From a virus, in the IMG/VR virus record IMGVR_UViG_3300044621_001380, positions 1-21,525 of that record: a stretch of DNA of 21,525 bases, one strand, 5' to 3'. Position 1 is the first letter of the stretch, and each line of letters opens with the position of its first letter. The position numbers were made by a program, and so were the translations under genes. Below are positions 1-7,490 of this stretch, piece by piece. The notes beneath the pieces are model-generated. The model had not been told where the DNA came from and ran no database searches. It saw only the letters and a program-made list of their open reading frames with translations.

Positions 1-1383
1 AGTTCTGGTGGCTCCCTGGCTGAAGCGCTGCGTCTGGTTTCCTCGGCGGGTGGCCTGCCGATTTCCGGCGACCGATGCGGCGCGATCGGACGTGTCCCGC
101 TCGATCCCGGTGGCGATGCCGGTCCCGGTCGTCGTGTTGAACTGCCCGACTTGCCGCTGCTGGGCGTTGATGTCCTGTTCGGCGCCGAGGCGAGTTTTCC
201 CGCCGGTGGTGGCGATATCCATGCGGCGGTTGGCGATGTCGCGCTGCGAGCCCAGCCGCAGGCCTTCCTTCGTCGTGTTCGCCTGGAGCGCCTGGTTCCC
301 GAGAGACAACTCAACGCCGGTCCCGATGTCGGCCGCCGTGCGCTCGCCGCCCATGCGGAGAGTTTCGGCTGTCCCCTCGCGACTGGCGCGGGCGTTCGAA
401 GCGGCCACGCGGGCCCCGGTCATAGCGTCAGCGGCGTCACCGGCGGCGTCTCGCAGATACCGGCCACGCATTGCGGCACCGGCGATTGGATCACCGCCAG
501 CGGCGCGGTTCCGGCGGTCCAGTTCACCGGCGGCGGAGCGGTATTTCGCGCCACCATCGATTCCCGCCTTCGTGACGATCATCGCCTCCTCTTCCGGAGT
601 CATCTTGATCCGGTCGAGGGAGGTCTTGTCGGCGCGGAGCGAGGCTGGGTCGTACGAGCCGCGAGCTCGATCAGCGGTTCCGGAAAGAGTCCGGTCGACG
701 CCTTGCGAGTATTCGTCGGAAAGGCCGAGCTGGCCGTCCAGGCTCTCGTACATCCCGCGTTCCATGTCGTCGACGGCACCGCGCTGGCGCGCAGAGGATT
801 CGTTTTGTTGACCTTCGGCGGCTTCCGGATTAAAGTAGGCGGCTCGCTCCCACGGGTTGCCCATGATCTGGTTCGTCTCGTCGCCAGTCAGGAAGTTGCC
901 TTCGTAATCGGCGTCGTTCGCCGTGAACTGGTCGAACTCACCAGATCGGTCGATCCGGCTGGCCTCGTCGGGATTGTACCCGCCACGGCCGCCAATGAGC
1001 GGGTCGTAGACCTCGTCGCCGTAGGAGCGGTAGTTTTCCTTGATGCGCTCGTTGTTGGCGGTGTTGTCCTTGGCGTTCTGGAATAACTCGTCACCGCGAC
1101 CGTAGGCGAAGTTCCGGTCGTTCGTAATCATGTCGCCGACGTTGTCGCCGCTATAGCGATCGTAGCCGGGGGCGCCGCCGGGGTAACTTCCTGGATTGTA
1201 CTGGCCGTCTCCAGCATCGCTTCCGTTGTACGGGTCGCCACCAACCGGCGTTCCTTCGCCAAGGCGATTGCTCATCGGCGGAGATCCGTCTTTATTGTAG
1301 GCCTCACCCTCCCACTCCATCGGTAGAGGAGCTGGCCTGCGCTGGTATTTGCTAGGACGCGGCATAGCCATCTGAGTTCCCAT
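1..1383 (-). CDS. Large partial virion-like protein, runs off the left edge
   Basis: An open frame of 461 codons starts with ATG at 1383 and is still open at base 1, so the C terminus lies outside the window. The ATG directly follows the TAA of the Gln/Pro-rich gene, and the purine-rich AGAGGGGG just before that stop can serve as ribosome binding site. The first ~140 residues are rich in Gly, Tyr, Asp and Pro (YNPGSYPGG around 62-70, GGYNPDE around 135-140). Residues ~230-461 are Ala/Arg/Gly-rich and look helical, with many RxA and DI repeats. I recognise no family. Its position after the tail and lysis genes and its composition would suit an internal virion or DNA-ejection protein, but that is inference. 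Long plus-strand open frames opposite it are shadows. Confidence 0.8.
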   Translation of the reverse strand, partial: MGTQMAMPRPSKYQRRPAPLPMEWEGEAYNKDGSPPMSNRLGEGTPVGGDPYNGSDAGDGQYNPGSYPGGAPGYDRYSGDNVGDMITNDRNFAYGRGDELFQNAKDNTANNERIKENYRSYGDEVYDPLIGGRGGYNPDEASRIDRSGEFDQFTANDADYEGNFLTGDETNQIMGNPWERAAYFNPEAAEGQQNESSARQRGAVDDMERGMYESLDGQLGLSDEYSQGVDRTLSGTADRARGSYDPASLRADKTSLDRIKMTPEEEAMIVTKAGIDGGAKYRSAAGELDRRNRAAGGDPIAGAAMRGRYLRDAAGDAADAMTGARVAASNARASREGTAETLRMGGERTAADIGTGVELSLGNQALQANTTKEGLRLGSQRDIANRRMDIATTGGKTRLGAEQDINAQQRQVGQFNTTTGTGIATGIERDTSDRAASVAGNRQATRRGNQTQRFSQGATRT

Positions 1384-2313
1384 TTAGCGCCCCCTCTGAA
1401 TCAATCTCTGCCACCAAGCATCACCGCCGCCAGCGTTACCGCGTTCGGTCATTCGCCTCATTCCTTCTTCTGGCTGCTCAAGCGGCAGTGGAATATCTGG
1501 TGCGCCTTGATCGAACCCGCTATACACCCCACCGTCTGGGCCGCCGTTGGACTGGACGAGTGACTGGCCATTGAAACCGCTAGAGGGCGTCGGCGCTTGT
1601 CCAGGGAAGGCTGCCGCTGCAAACCTGCGACCGTCATCCTGGAAGTTAGCCATTCCCGAGTCTGGCGGCATCGGCGAGCCGTCAGCGTAGACGCCTTCTC
1701 CAACGTATGTTCCTTGCTGTAGGCGGCTAGACGGCACCTGCGCTTGCTGCGCGGCACGAGACTGCATCTCTCGCGGGTTGTATCCGCCATTTTGCGGCTG
1801 CGGTTTTATTTGATCGTATGTCGACCGATAGCCATTCATGCCGCCGCTCTGGCCTTGATACCGCCGCTGCGCGTCAATTTCCGCTCGCGCTCTGGGGTCG
1901 TAGTTATTGTACTCGTCGCTGCCCTGCGCTGGTAGTTGTGGCTGCGGTTGCTGCCGCTGCCGGGGCTGCGGTTGCGGCTGGTATCCATACCCCATGCTCG
2001 ACTGTTGGCGCGGGGAGTAAGTGCCACTCTGCGGCTGGACCTGCTGGCGTGGCTGCTGGGCCTGCTGTCTTTGAGGCTGACGTCCGTACGACTGGGCTTG
2101 CGGCTGCTTCGGTTGTAGCGTTCGGCTGTAGGCCATCTGCTGCGGTTGGTCGTATTTCGACATCGGCGCAGTGGCTTGGCGTGGTTGTGCGCTCGGCTGT
2201 TGGGCTGGCGGAGGCGCTGGCTGCGCTTGGACCGCTGGCTTCTTGACTGGTGCCGGCTGTTGCTCAACAGGCTTAGGCGCCTGCTGCGGTTGAACTCCTG
2301 ATAAGAAAGGCAT
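1384..2313 (-). CDS. Gln/Pro-rich low-complexity protein
   Basis: This 309-aa protein starts at an ATG with a strong AGGAGG ribosome binding site that overlaps the stop of the gene upstream. Residues ~8-130 are almost entirely Gln, Pro, Ala and Arg in irregular short repeats. The remainder is Gly/Ser/Tyr-rich, with GGYNPREMQSR at 176-186 and YADGSPMPP at 209-217, and ends in a Trp/Arg-rich tail (WWQRLIQRGR). It has no signal peptide or membrane segment. Its stop codon is immediately followed by the start of the next gene, so translation is probably coupled. I do not recognise a family. Disordered Q/P-rich proteins occur among phage virion and tail-associated proteins, but no function can be assigned. 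The repetitive GC-rich DNA creates open frames on both strands; the strong ribosome site favours this frame. Confidence 0.75.
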   Translation of the reverse strand: MPFLSGVQPQQAPKPVEQQPAPVKKPAVQAQPAPPPAQQPSAQPRQATAPMSKYDQPQQMAYSRTLQPKQPQAQSYGRQPQRQQAQQPRQQVQPQSGTYSPRQQSSMGYGYQPQPQPRQRQQPQPQLPAQGSDEYNNYDPRARAEIDAQRRYQGQSGGMNGYRSTYDQIKPQPQNGGYNPREMQSRAAQQAQVPSSRLQQGTYVGEGVYADGSPMPPDSGMANFQDDGRRFAAAAFPGQAPTPSSGFNGQSLVQSNGGPDGGVYSGFDQGAPDIPLPLEQPEEGMRRMTERGNAGGGDAWWQRLIQRGR

Positions 2314-2322
2314 GGACGCCTC

Positions 2323-2649
2323 CTACTTCTTGTGAAACTGTTCCCAGATCTGACTTGCGCCCCAGGCGAGAACTCCGCCACCGGCGACCAATGCGGCCCT
2401 CACTCCATTTGCCATTATCCGCAACTTCTCGAACTCGGTGATTTTTTCTTTGGCGTTCTGCAATTCTTCCTTGATCGCGTCGACGTCGTCAGCCATTCTC
2501 GTCATCGAGAACTGCATCTGCTGCATCTCCCGGGTCATTGACTCGACTTTCGAGTTAGTGGCCTCAAGGAGTTTAATGATTAACTGCCACTTCTCTTTGT
2601 CATCCATGAGATGGATTTGCTCCGGAATAATTGCGGCGAATTCTTGCAC
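2323..2649 (-). CDS. Coiled-coil protein with C-terminal membrane span (XhlA-like layout)
   Basis: I place the start at a GTG (2649) preceded by AGGAG with an 8-base spacer, giving 108 aa. The frame is open further upstream, but that extension would overlap the holin-like gene and is very basic and unlike a protein start. Residues ~19-76 form a long charged heptad-type coiled coil (KVESMTREMQQM, DDVDAIKEELQN). Residues ~82-98 are a hydrophobic segment (VRAALVAGGGVLAWG), followed by a short cationic tail HKK. This order, cytoplasmic coiled coil then terminal anchor, is that of XhlA-type holin-associated proteins. The gene lies 25 bases after a holin-like gene, which fits a lysis cluster. Family membership is inferred from layout, not clear sequence identity; a spanin-like or structural role is possible. 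Confidence 0.65.
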   Translation of the reverse strand: MQEFAAIIPEQIHLMDDKEKWQLIIKLLEATNSKVESMTREMQQMQFSMTRMADDVDAIKEELQNAKEKITEFEKLRIMANGVRAALVAGGGVLAWGASQIWEQFHKK

Positions 2650-2674
2650 GGTCTTTTCTCCTAGCTGAACGACC

Positions 2675-2911
2675 TCAGCGTTTCGCTCCGCCCGGCGGCG
2701 GCGGCTGGGCGGGAGCATTTGGTGACGGCGTAAAGATGCCATAGATAGCCAGAACCGACTGCGTGCTTCCAATTATAGTGATGATCCACTTGGCTGTGTG
2801 TTCATCCTGGATCAATCCTTGCCCGTTAGCGCTGTAGAATATCGCGCACAAAATGTGCAGGATTATCTGCAGGTAAGGAGGGATATTGATCTGATTTTTG
2901 GCTTTTGGCAT
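2675..2911 (-). CDS. Putative holin (two membrane spans)
   Basis: This 78-aa protein starts with the basic stretch MPKAKNQ and has two hydrophobic segments, about residues 12-29 (YLQIILHILCAIFYS) and 42-60 (WIITIIGSTQSVLAIYGIF), joined by a short polar loop. It ends in a Pro-rich, cationic tail (PPPPGGAKR). Small size, two spans and a charged C terminus are typical of class II holins, which permeabilise the inner membrane to time lysis. It lies near an L,D-transpeptidase gene and directly before a coiled-coil membrane-anchored protein. The putative ribosome site AAAGG is inside a perfect 6-bp hairpin immediately before the ATG, so translation may be controlled by RNA folding. The class is assigned from topology and neighbourhood only. 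Confidence 0.65.
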   Translation of the reverse strand: MPKAKNQINIPPYLQIILHILCAIFYSANGQGLIQDEHTAKWIITIIGSTQSVLAIYGIFTPSPNAPAQPPPPGGAKR

Positions 2912-2912
2912 C

Positions 2913-2927
2913 GTCGAACCTTTCGAC
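2913..2927 (-). promoter_or_regulatory. Hairpin enclosing the holin ribosome binding site
   Basis: The message strand reads GTCGAA-AGG-TTCGAC, a perfect 6-bp inverted repeat around a 3-base loop. It ends two bases before the holin ATG. The only Shine-Dalgarno-like bases (AAAGG) lie in its stem and loop. This arrangement could keep holin translation low until the structure opens. The structure is visible in the sequence; the regulatory role is inferred. Confidence 0.5.
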
Positions 2928-2939
2928 TACATATGGACG

Positions 2940-2965
2940 CTGGCGGCAGGAACACCTACCGCCAG
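2940..2965 (-). other. Strong intergenic RNA hairpin before the holin gene
   Basis: On the message strand an 11-bp stem (CTGGCGGTAGG paired with CCTGCCGCCAG, one G-U pair) closes a TGTT loop. It begins 7 bases past the stop codon of the 190-aa gene. No T run follows, so it is not a standard intrinsic terminator. It may act as a weak terminator, an RNA processing or stability element, or a partner of the smaller hairpin that covers the holin ribosome site. Confidence 0.6.
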
Positions 2966-2972
2966 CCGGGGA

Positions 2973-3545
2973 TTACTTCTTCTTGGAGACGGCCGGTTCG
3001 TGGACCGGTGGTGGCGCGTCGTGGGTCGGCTCGGCCCCGGGAGTCGGTTCGACGAACGGGGCGGCGGCCGGCGGTGCAGGCGGAACGATGGAAGCAGCGA
3101 GAATCACCTTTGGCGCCGCATAGTTGCCGGCGTCGTTGATCGCGGTGAAGAGGCGCTGAAAACCGAAATCGCCGTACTTCCGGATGATATCGAGGCTGTC
3201 GCGGACTTCGAGCATCACGCCATTGGTGGTGCGGAACGGGTTGATATACTCGTCGCCGAAGTCGTCGTCAGTGGAGCGCTTGGGGCCCTGCTCGATCTTG
3301 AGCTGGAGATGGATCGGCTGGGATTCCGGAAACCCGTTGGCGACCAGCTCGTCGACCGGGATATACAGAGCGGTCGGGCCACCCTTGCTGCCGATAGCCA
3401 GAAGCGAGGATTCCGGCAGGCCCATGCCGCCGCGGAAGCGGGGAGCGTGCTTCTGCAGTTCGCCCATCAAAATTCGGCCCTCTTCGATGCTGGCCAGGTC
3501 GGCGGGCAACTTGCCTTCGTAGGTGGATTTGTAGAGATTCGACAT
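2973..3545 (-). CDS. Hypothetical protein with Pro-rich C-terminal tail
   Basis: This 190-aa protein has a good ribosome site (AAAGGA) inside the end of the transpeptidase gene; its ATG overlaps that gene's TGA by one base, so the two are likely translationally coupled. Residues 1-~150 look globular and mixed alpha/beta, with a Gly-rich stretch near 38-56. From ~153 the chain becomes a Pro/Ala linker (VPPAPPAAAPFVEPTPG) and ends in KKK. It has no signal peptide, membrane segment or recognisable catalytic motif. It sits between a peptidoglycan enzyme and a holin, so it could be part of the lysis group or a tail-associated protein. I do not recognise it. Confidence 0.8.
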   Translation of the reverse strand: MSNLYKSTYEGKLPADLASIEEGRILMGELQKHAPRFRGGMGLPESSLLAIGSKGGPTALYIPVDELVANGFPESQPIHLQLKIEQGPKRSTDDDFGDEYINPFRTTNGVMLEVRDSLDIIRKYGDFGFQRLFTAINDAGNYAAPKVILAASIVPPAPPAAAPFVEPTPGAEPTHDAPPPVHEPAVSKKK

Positions 3546-4006
3546 CAGGTTTCCTTTACCTCAAGCGTGGTTATCGGCCCGTGCTGCGCGATCAATTCGT
3601 GAAGCCGTGCCATGGTTTCATTGTGCACCCGAAGGCATCCGTACGTGGGACGAAGTTGCCCGGCGCCATTCAAAACTCCTGCATGCAGCCAGATGCCGAC
3701 GCGGCGGTGCTTGGCGTCGTGAGATGTCATCGCATTGCCATCAAGCGGCCACAACATGAAAACTGGATGAATCCCGTAGGTGGACGTGTCGGCCTGCGGC
3801 TTGACGGCGGCGGTCACCTTCCATTTCCCGGTCGGCGTGTCCCCGAACGGGAACAATTGGTCGCGAGTGGCGTTGCCAGACTTCTTCGCCATCGCGTTGT
3901 CGGCCTTGCCGAGAACCGGAAACTTCTGGACGAGCGCGCCGCTGCGCCAGATTTGCAGTTCGCCGGTCTGGCTGCGGTCTTTCGGAAGTATGGCGATGAG
4001 TTCCAT
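3545..4006 (-). CDS. L,D-transpeptidase (YkuD-fold) peptidoglycan enzyme
   Basis: This 153-aa protein shows the YkuD catalytic-domain signature: TPTGKWKV at 57-64, the IWLHAG block with His108, and PTYGCLRV with the presumed nucleophile Cys124. Host enzymes of this family use the active-site Cys to make 3-3 cross-links or to cleave L,D bonds in the peptide stems. The protein is only the catalytic domain: no signal peptide, no LysM or SH3 domain. It lies between the tail fibre gene and the holin-like gene, where phages usually keep an endolysin, and I see no lysozyme, amidase or peptidase elsewhere in the window. It may therefore be the lysis enzyme, acting as an L,D-carboxypeptidase or endopeptidase, or a virion-borne wall modifier. 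The family is clear; the direction of the reaction is not. No Shine-Dalgarno precedes the ATG, only five bases after the previous stop. Confidence 0.88.
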   Translation of the reverse strand: MELIAILPKDRSQTGELQIWRSGALVQKFPVLGKADNAMAKKSGNATRDQLFPFGDTPTGKWKVTAAVKPQADTSTYGIHPVFMLWPLDGNAMTSHDAKHRRVGIWLHAGVLNGAGQLRPTYGCLRVHNETMARLHELIAQHGPITTLEVKET

Positions 4007-4011
4007 GGTGG

Positions 4012-5070
4012 TTACGAGAGCGAGTGGCTGTGTTCTTCCGGCGTTCCGACGAGGGCGTTGTCGACCACGATGGCGGCGATGGCGGCGGCGATAGCGGCGT
4101 CGACTTCCGATTTCGAATAGACGTCGAGCCCGGTCCGAGTCGTTGCGGCGTCTTGCGATGACAGGGTGCCACCTGGCAGGGCAATCACGTATGTCGACGT
4201 CAGCAGCGGGTTCGTTACGGCGCCACTGACATCGAGAGCGCCAACCATGTTTGTGTCGCCAACGATCTTGACGGCTTCGGCCGCGCTGGGGGTGGATGCG
4301 CCAACCCCGAGAAAGTCAGATACCGATGCGTACCCATCGGTCGCCGGCGCGGCTCCGCCAACGCCGAGGCGAGGAGTGACAACGCTTTCCGGTTTGATAG
4401 TGGTGTCGCTCGATACGTTTTTGACAGTGAGGACAACTGCCGCCGCACTCACGGTGCCGATGATTTCGTTGTCGGCACCCTTCTTAACAGAGATAGTCCC
4501 GGTCGCCTCTTCGGATTGCAGGAGCGTGATAACGTCACCATCGACGGCATCTTTGAACGTGTTGATAAGGCGCGCCCAGAACGGGTTTGATTCCAGCGAG
4601 AACGAGTTGACGGCGCCGGCATCGACTTGCCCAAGGACAAGCACTATATCGTTTCCAAGCGAATCTTGCTCGGCGGTAATGGAAAAAAGAAGCTGCCCGT
4701 CGATATCAGTGATGAATAAATTGTCGGGGGAGATAGACATGCTCTCGCCGATATCGGGGTTACGGCTTTCGATATTCAGCGTCCCGTTGCCTGCCCGGCC
4801 AGACGCATCCAAGAGGATCACAAACCTGCCGTCGATCGACCTGATCTGCCCGACCGGGTCACCGTTTTTCAGGTTCCCAAGGATCTGCAGCACTGGAGTG
4901 GCGACAACATCTTTCCGAAGCCCGCTTGTCGAATCAGTGATGCGGAACCACCCCATGTCACGGTAGGTGTTGCTGAACGCAATGTCGATTTTGTCCAGGG
5001 CATTCGCAAGCAGGACGCCGAAGCGTTCGCGAGTTGCGAGGAGCTGCTGGCCGATGAGTTTGAGGCTCAT
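4012..5070 (-). CDS. Tail fibre-like protein
   Basis: I choose the ATG at 5070, which overlaps the preceding stop as ATGA; a TTG 15 bases upstream is less likely. The product is 352 aa. The N-terminal ~100 residues are probably the virion attachment part. Two related repeats (LGVGGAAPATDG and LGVGASTPSAAE) lie in the C-terminal half, followed by MVGALDVSGAV and YSKSEVDAAIAAA, elements common in trimeric phage fibres. The protein ends with a His-rich HSHSLS. The gene follows the tail protein with which it probably assembles. The role, host recognition or a tail appendage, is inferred from repeat style and gene order. There is no visible chaperone or enzymatic domain. Confidence 0.7.
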   Translation of the reverse strand: MSLKLIGQQLLATRERFGVLLANALDKIDIAFSNTYRDMGWFRITDSTSGLRKDVVATPVLQILGNLKNGDPVGQIRSIDGRFVILLDASGRAGNGTLNIESRNPDIGESMSISPDNLFITDIDGQLLFSITAEQDSLGNDIVLVLGQVDAGAVNSFSLESNPFWARLINTFKDAVDGDVITLLQSEEATGTISVKKGADNEIIGTVSAAAVVLTVKNVSSDTTIKPESVVTPRLGVGGAAPATDGYASVSDFLGVGASTPSAAEAVKIVGDTNMVGALDVSGAVTNPLLTSTYVIALPGGTLSSQDAATTRTGLDVYSKSEVDAAIAAAIAAIVVDNALVGTPEEHSHSLS

Positions 5071-6956
5071 GCGTTTTGCATCCAATCTACAAAGTATGCC
5101 GTGATCGTGGACAGGTCAAACCAATTGCCGGCGCCCGTCGTACTGACGCGGATCGTGACATTGTCGTCGTTGAAATCAGCGCCAAGAAGCTGGTCGTCGG
5201 ACGGGTCCGCTTCGAGCGTGACGCTTTCCAGCGTTTCGGAGTATTGGCGGTTTTTCCCATACGCGACAACGGCCAAATCTCCTTCGCCGACGACCTGCAT
5301 TTCCGCTGCGCCCAATTTGATATCGCGCCATTTCGATCCAGCGGGGATGAGGTAGGACGTCTCGTACAGGCTGGTGAATCCATTGCCGGCGTCGTCGTGT
5401 TGGCCTACGACTTGGCGGAGCATGTTTCCGGCGGCGGCCGGTCCCGCCCATAACGCCGTCTGCCCCGTCGAACGGCTCTGCACCATCCCGATCGAGGAAT
5501 GGCTGGTCGGCAGATTGTCGAGGGAGAAATCCACCTGCGACCAGGACATGCCGCGCGAATAATCCCACGTCAGGAGGTGGGTCGGCTCAGTCGCGCCGTC
5601 GAGTGGCGCGGACAAATAGACGCGGTTGTTGACCGGGTCGTCGACGATCTGAATGCACCACGGCGCCGCCCAGTTAATGCGGTCCCATTCGTCCTTGTTC
5701 ATGTAGGAGATCGCGATGGGATCGTACTGTCCGTCGAAGCGGTAGAAGCCGGTGGAGTTCGCCACCCACGCATAGTCGCCGCCGGTGGCCCAGCAAACCG
5801 CGTTCGTGCCGGTGGTGCCGATGGTGCCAGACACCAACTCTGGGTCACCCCAGAACCGCGGCCGTTCGCCGCTCATCGAGAAGGCGTATGTCCAGGACGG
5901 CCCCAGCACGTAGATGTTGCCGCGCATCGGGAATGCCGTGATGATCTGGCGCTGCCCGGGGAGCGTGATCGCATGCTCGATTTCGGTGAGGTACTGATAA
6001 TCCTTGGGGTCGGAGATGTAGAGCTTCTGCGGCGTCAAGTACATCATCCGCTGGCCGACCGCTACGACTTTGAACGGGTTGAACGGGCCGTTCCCGCTCG
6101 TGTCCTGCGTCAGCAAGTCGAAGTTCTCGCTGCACTCCTCGGCCGAATCCGCCAACGTCTCGTCAGCGATGTCGATTACCATGTTCGCCGTCCAGGCGGT
6201 GCCGGCTGGAATGGCGACGGATGCGTCTGGAACGAAGTACCAGCGATCCGGATTATCCTTGCGGGTCATGATGGGGTGCAGGTAGGCGGCGTCAGTCGGC
6301 GTGGTGGCGGTGACGGCCATGTTTAGCGTCTTGCCGCCGGCAGTGACCGTGAACGTGACAGGAGTGAACACTCCAGCCGAATACGGTCCAGGCTTCCCCG
6401 TGAAACCAGTGCGCGACTCCAGGATGTACCCAAACTTGTGGTCGCCTGCGCTGCAGTTCCCGGCGCCAGTCTCGGTGATGACCGGGGCCGTCGTCATCGG
6501 GCCGGCGAAAGCCTTGTCAGCCGGCGCGCCGCCGATGAGCGCGTTGATGACGCGAGCCTGTGACGTGGCGATGCCACTGGTCTGCGTCACGCCAACGTAG
6601 AGCCTCGATCCGGCCTCGGCAGGAACGACGGAACGCCCAGCCTGCGAAAGCAGCGTGACGGTGCTTCCGTCGACGACATTCCGCATCTTCAGAGTCGCCT
6701 CGCTCTCGTAGTAGACGATGCGATTTACCTCCACCGCGTTGTCGTTGGTGATCCAGTGATAAAAGCTGGTAACCTTCCCGGCGGTGGCGAAGTCATGCGC
6801 GAATCCATCCCTCGACTTGACGCGGTTCAACTCGAAGCGCACGTTTTGCGCGAGAGAGCCCCGCTCCTTTGGAACCGGCCTGTTATCGAGGCGACTCCAA
6901 GGACCGCGGGGCCCCACAATACGCGACGTTTTGAACCCGTCAACCGCGACAGCCAT
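5067..6956 (-). CDS. Large tail protein, propeller-like (tail hub or tubular type)
   Basis: This 629-aa protein begins with a pattern typical of a podoviral tail protein family: PRGPWSRLDNRPVPKERG followed by NVRFE and SRDGF around residues 15-53. Later segments such as VVAVGQRMMYL, KLYISDP, IYVLGPSWTYAF, YAWVANSTGFYRFDG and NNRVYLSAP recur as beta blades, suggesting a beta-propeller or similar all-beta fold. It lies between head-tail joining genes and the tail fibre gene, as tail tubular or tail-stabilising proteins do. It probably builds the tail tube, nozzle or fibre platform. The exact homologue (P22 gp10-like or T7 gp12-like) cannot be decided by eye. The start is an ATG four bases past the previous stop, with no clear Shine-Dalgarno. 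Confidence 0.68.
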   Translation of the reverse strand: MAVAVDGFKTSRIVGPRGPWSRLDNRPVPKERGSLAQNVRFELNRVKSRDGFAHDFATAGKVTSFYHWITNDNAVEVNRIVYYESEATLKMRNVVDGSTVTLLSQAGRSVVPAEAGSRLYVGVTQTSGIATSQARVINALIGGAPADKAFAGPMTTAPVITETGAGNCSAGDHKFGYILESRTGFTGKPGPYSAGVFTPVTFTVTAGGKTLNMAVTATTPTDAAYLHPIMTRKDNPDRWYFVPDASVAIPAGTAWTANMVIDIADETLADSAEECSENFDLLTQDTSGNGPFNPFKVVAVGQRMMYLTPQKLYISDPKDYQYLTEIEHAITLPGQRQIITAFPMRGNIYVLGPSWTYAFSMSGERPRFWGDPELVSGTIGTTGTNAVCWATGGDYAWVANSTGFYRFDGQYDPIAISYMNKDEWDRINWAAPWCIQIVDDPVNNRVYLSAPLDGATEPTHLLTWDYSRGMSWSQVDFSLDNLPTSHSSIGMVQSRSTGQTALWAGPAAAGNMLRQVVGQHDDAGNGFTSLYETSYLIPAGSKWRDIKLGAAEMQVVGEGDLAVVAYGKNRQYSETLESVTLEADPSDDQLLGADFNDDNVTIRVSTTGAGNWFDLSTITAYFVDWMQNA

Positions 6957-6959
6957 TGG

Positions 6960-7427
6960 TTAGGTAGTGTACCCGCCAAGGTTGCGCAGGACGTAGGCTT
7001 CGGAGCCAGGCGTGGTGCTGGTGAACTGGATCGAAAACCGCTTCGACGTGTTCTGCGGAACAGTGACCGTGACGCTGCCGGCCACATTCGGGCCAAGCGA
7101 GCCACCGGTGCCAACGCTCATCGTGATCGTTTCGGCGGCGTCGGCGTCGTTCTGGATCGTGAACTGCATCTCGATCCGTGCCGTCAACTCGGCGCCAAGC
7201 TGACCGGCGATGTTGCGCAGATACGCCACGAGCAACGCGGCAGTCGGCAGGACATCCGTTCGGCCACTGCCATTCGGGTCGCGGCGGATGTACCCGCCGG
7301 CGATTTCGGCGGCCGTGTAGGTCACCGCGGCGGCCGTCGTCTTCACGGTGCTCGTGAGGTAGCCGATATTGGGTCCGACTTCGGCGTTCAGTCGGCCATT
7401 CTTATACAGTGTTTCGAGATTTTTCAT
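6960..7427 (-). CDS. Small structural protein, unknown family
   Basis: This 155-aa protein is acidic to neutral and beta-rich in its C-terminal half (FTIQNDADAAETITM, GSVTVTVPQNTSKRFSIQF), giving the look of an immunoglobulin-like or jelly-roll virion domain. The N-terminal ~35 residues are helical and polar. It has no Cys, signal peptide or membrane segment. It is preceded by a 63-base spacer with a hairpin and followed four bases later by the 629-aa tail gene. The neighbourhood says head-tail junction or head decoration. I do not recognise the family, and the role remains inference. Confidence 0.75.
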   Translation of the reverse strand: MKNLETLYKNGRLNAEVGPNIGYLTSTVKTTAAAVTYTAAEIAGGYIRRDPNGSGRTDVLPTAALLVAYLRNIAGQLGAELTARIEMQFTIQNDADAAETITMSVGTGGSLGPNVAGSVTVTVPQNTSKRFSIQFTSTTPGSEAYVLRNLGGYTT

Positions 7428-7464
7428 GATTCCCCGCTCTTTCGAGATTTATTCAGTTGATACG

Positions 7465-7486
7465 CCGGGAGCCGGAGCTACCCCGG
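7465..7486 (-). other. Intergenic hairpin with a C(UCCG)G tetraloop
   Basis: After the stop of the 307-aa gene the message reads CCGGGGTAGC-TCCG-GCTCCCGG, which folds into a stem of about 8 bp with small bulges capped by a UNCG-class tetraloop, known for high stability. No T run follows. It sits in a 63-base spacer that otherwise holds only the next gene's start region. It may protect or trim the transcript or lower read-through to the tail genes. Confidence 0.45.
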
Positions 7487-7490
7487 ATGT

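Noticed and set aside
8-1086. Two long plus-strand open frames (8-811 and 151-1086)
   Set aside because: They lie opposite a 461-codon minus-strand frame with a good start and sensible protein composition; their products are Arg/Pro/Ser- or Val-rich translations typical of antisense GC-rich DNA.
1380-2313. Other frames across the Gln/Pro-rich gene (for example 1836-2381 minus and 1818-2246 plus)
   Set aside because: Low-complexity GC-rich DNA keeps several frames open; only the 309-aa frame has a strong AGGAGG site and clean junctions with both neighbours.
2650-2772. N-terminal extension of the coiled-coil membrane protein
   Set aside because: It overlaps the holin-like gene and reads as a basic low-quality stretch; a GTG with AGGAG at 2649 is a better start.
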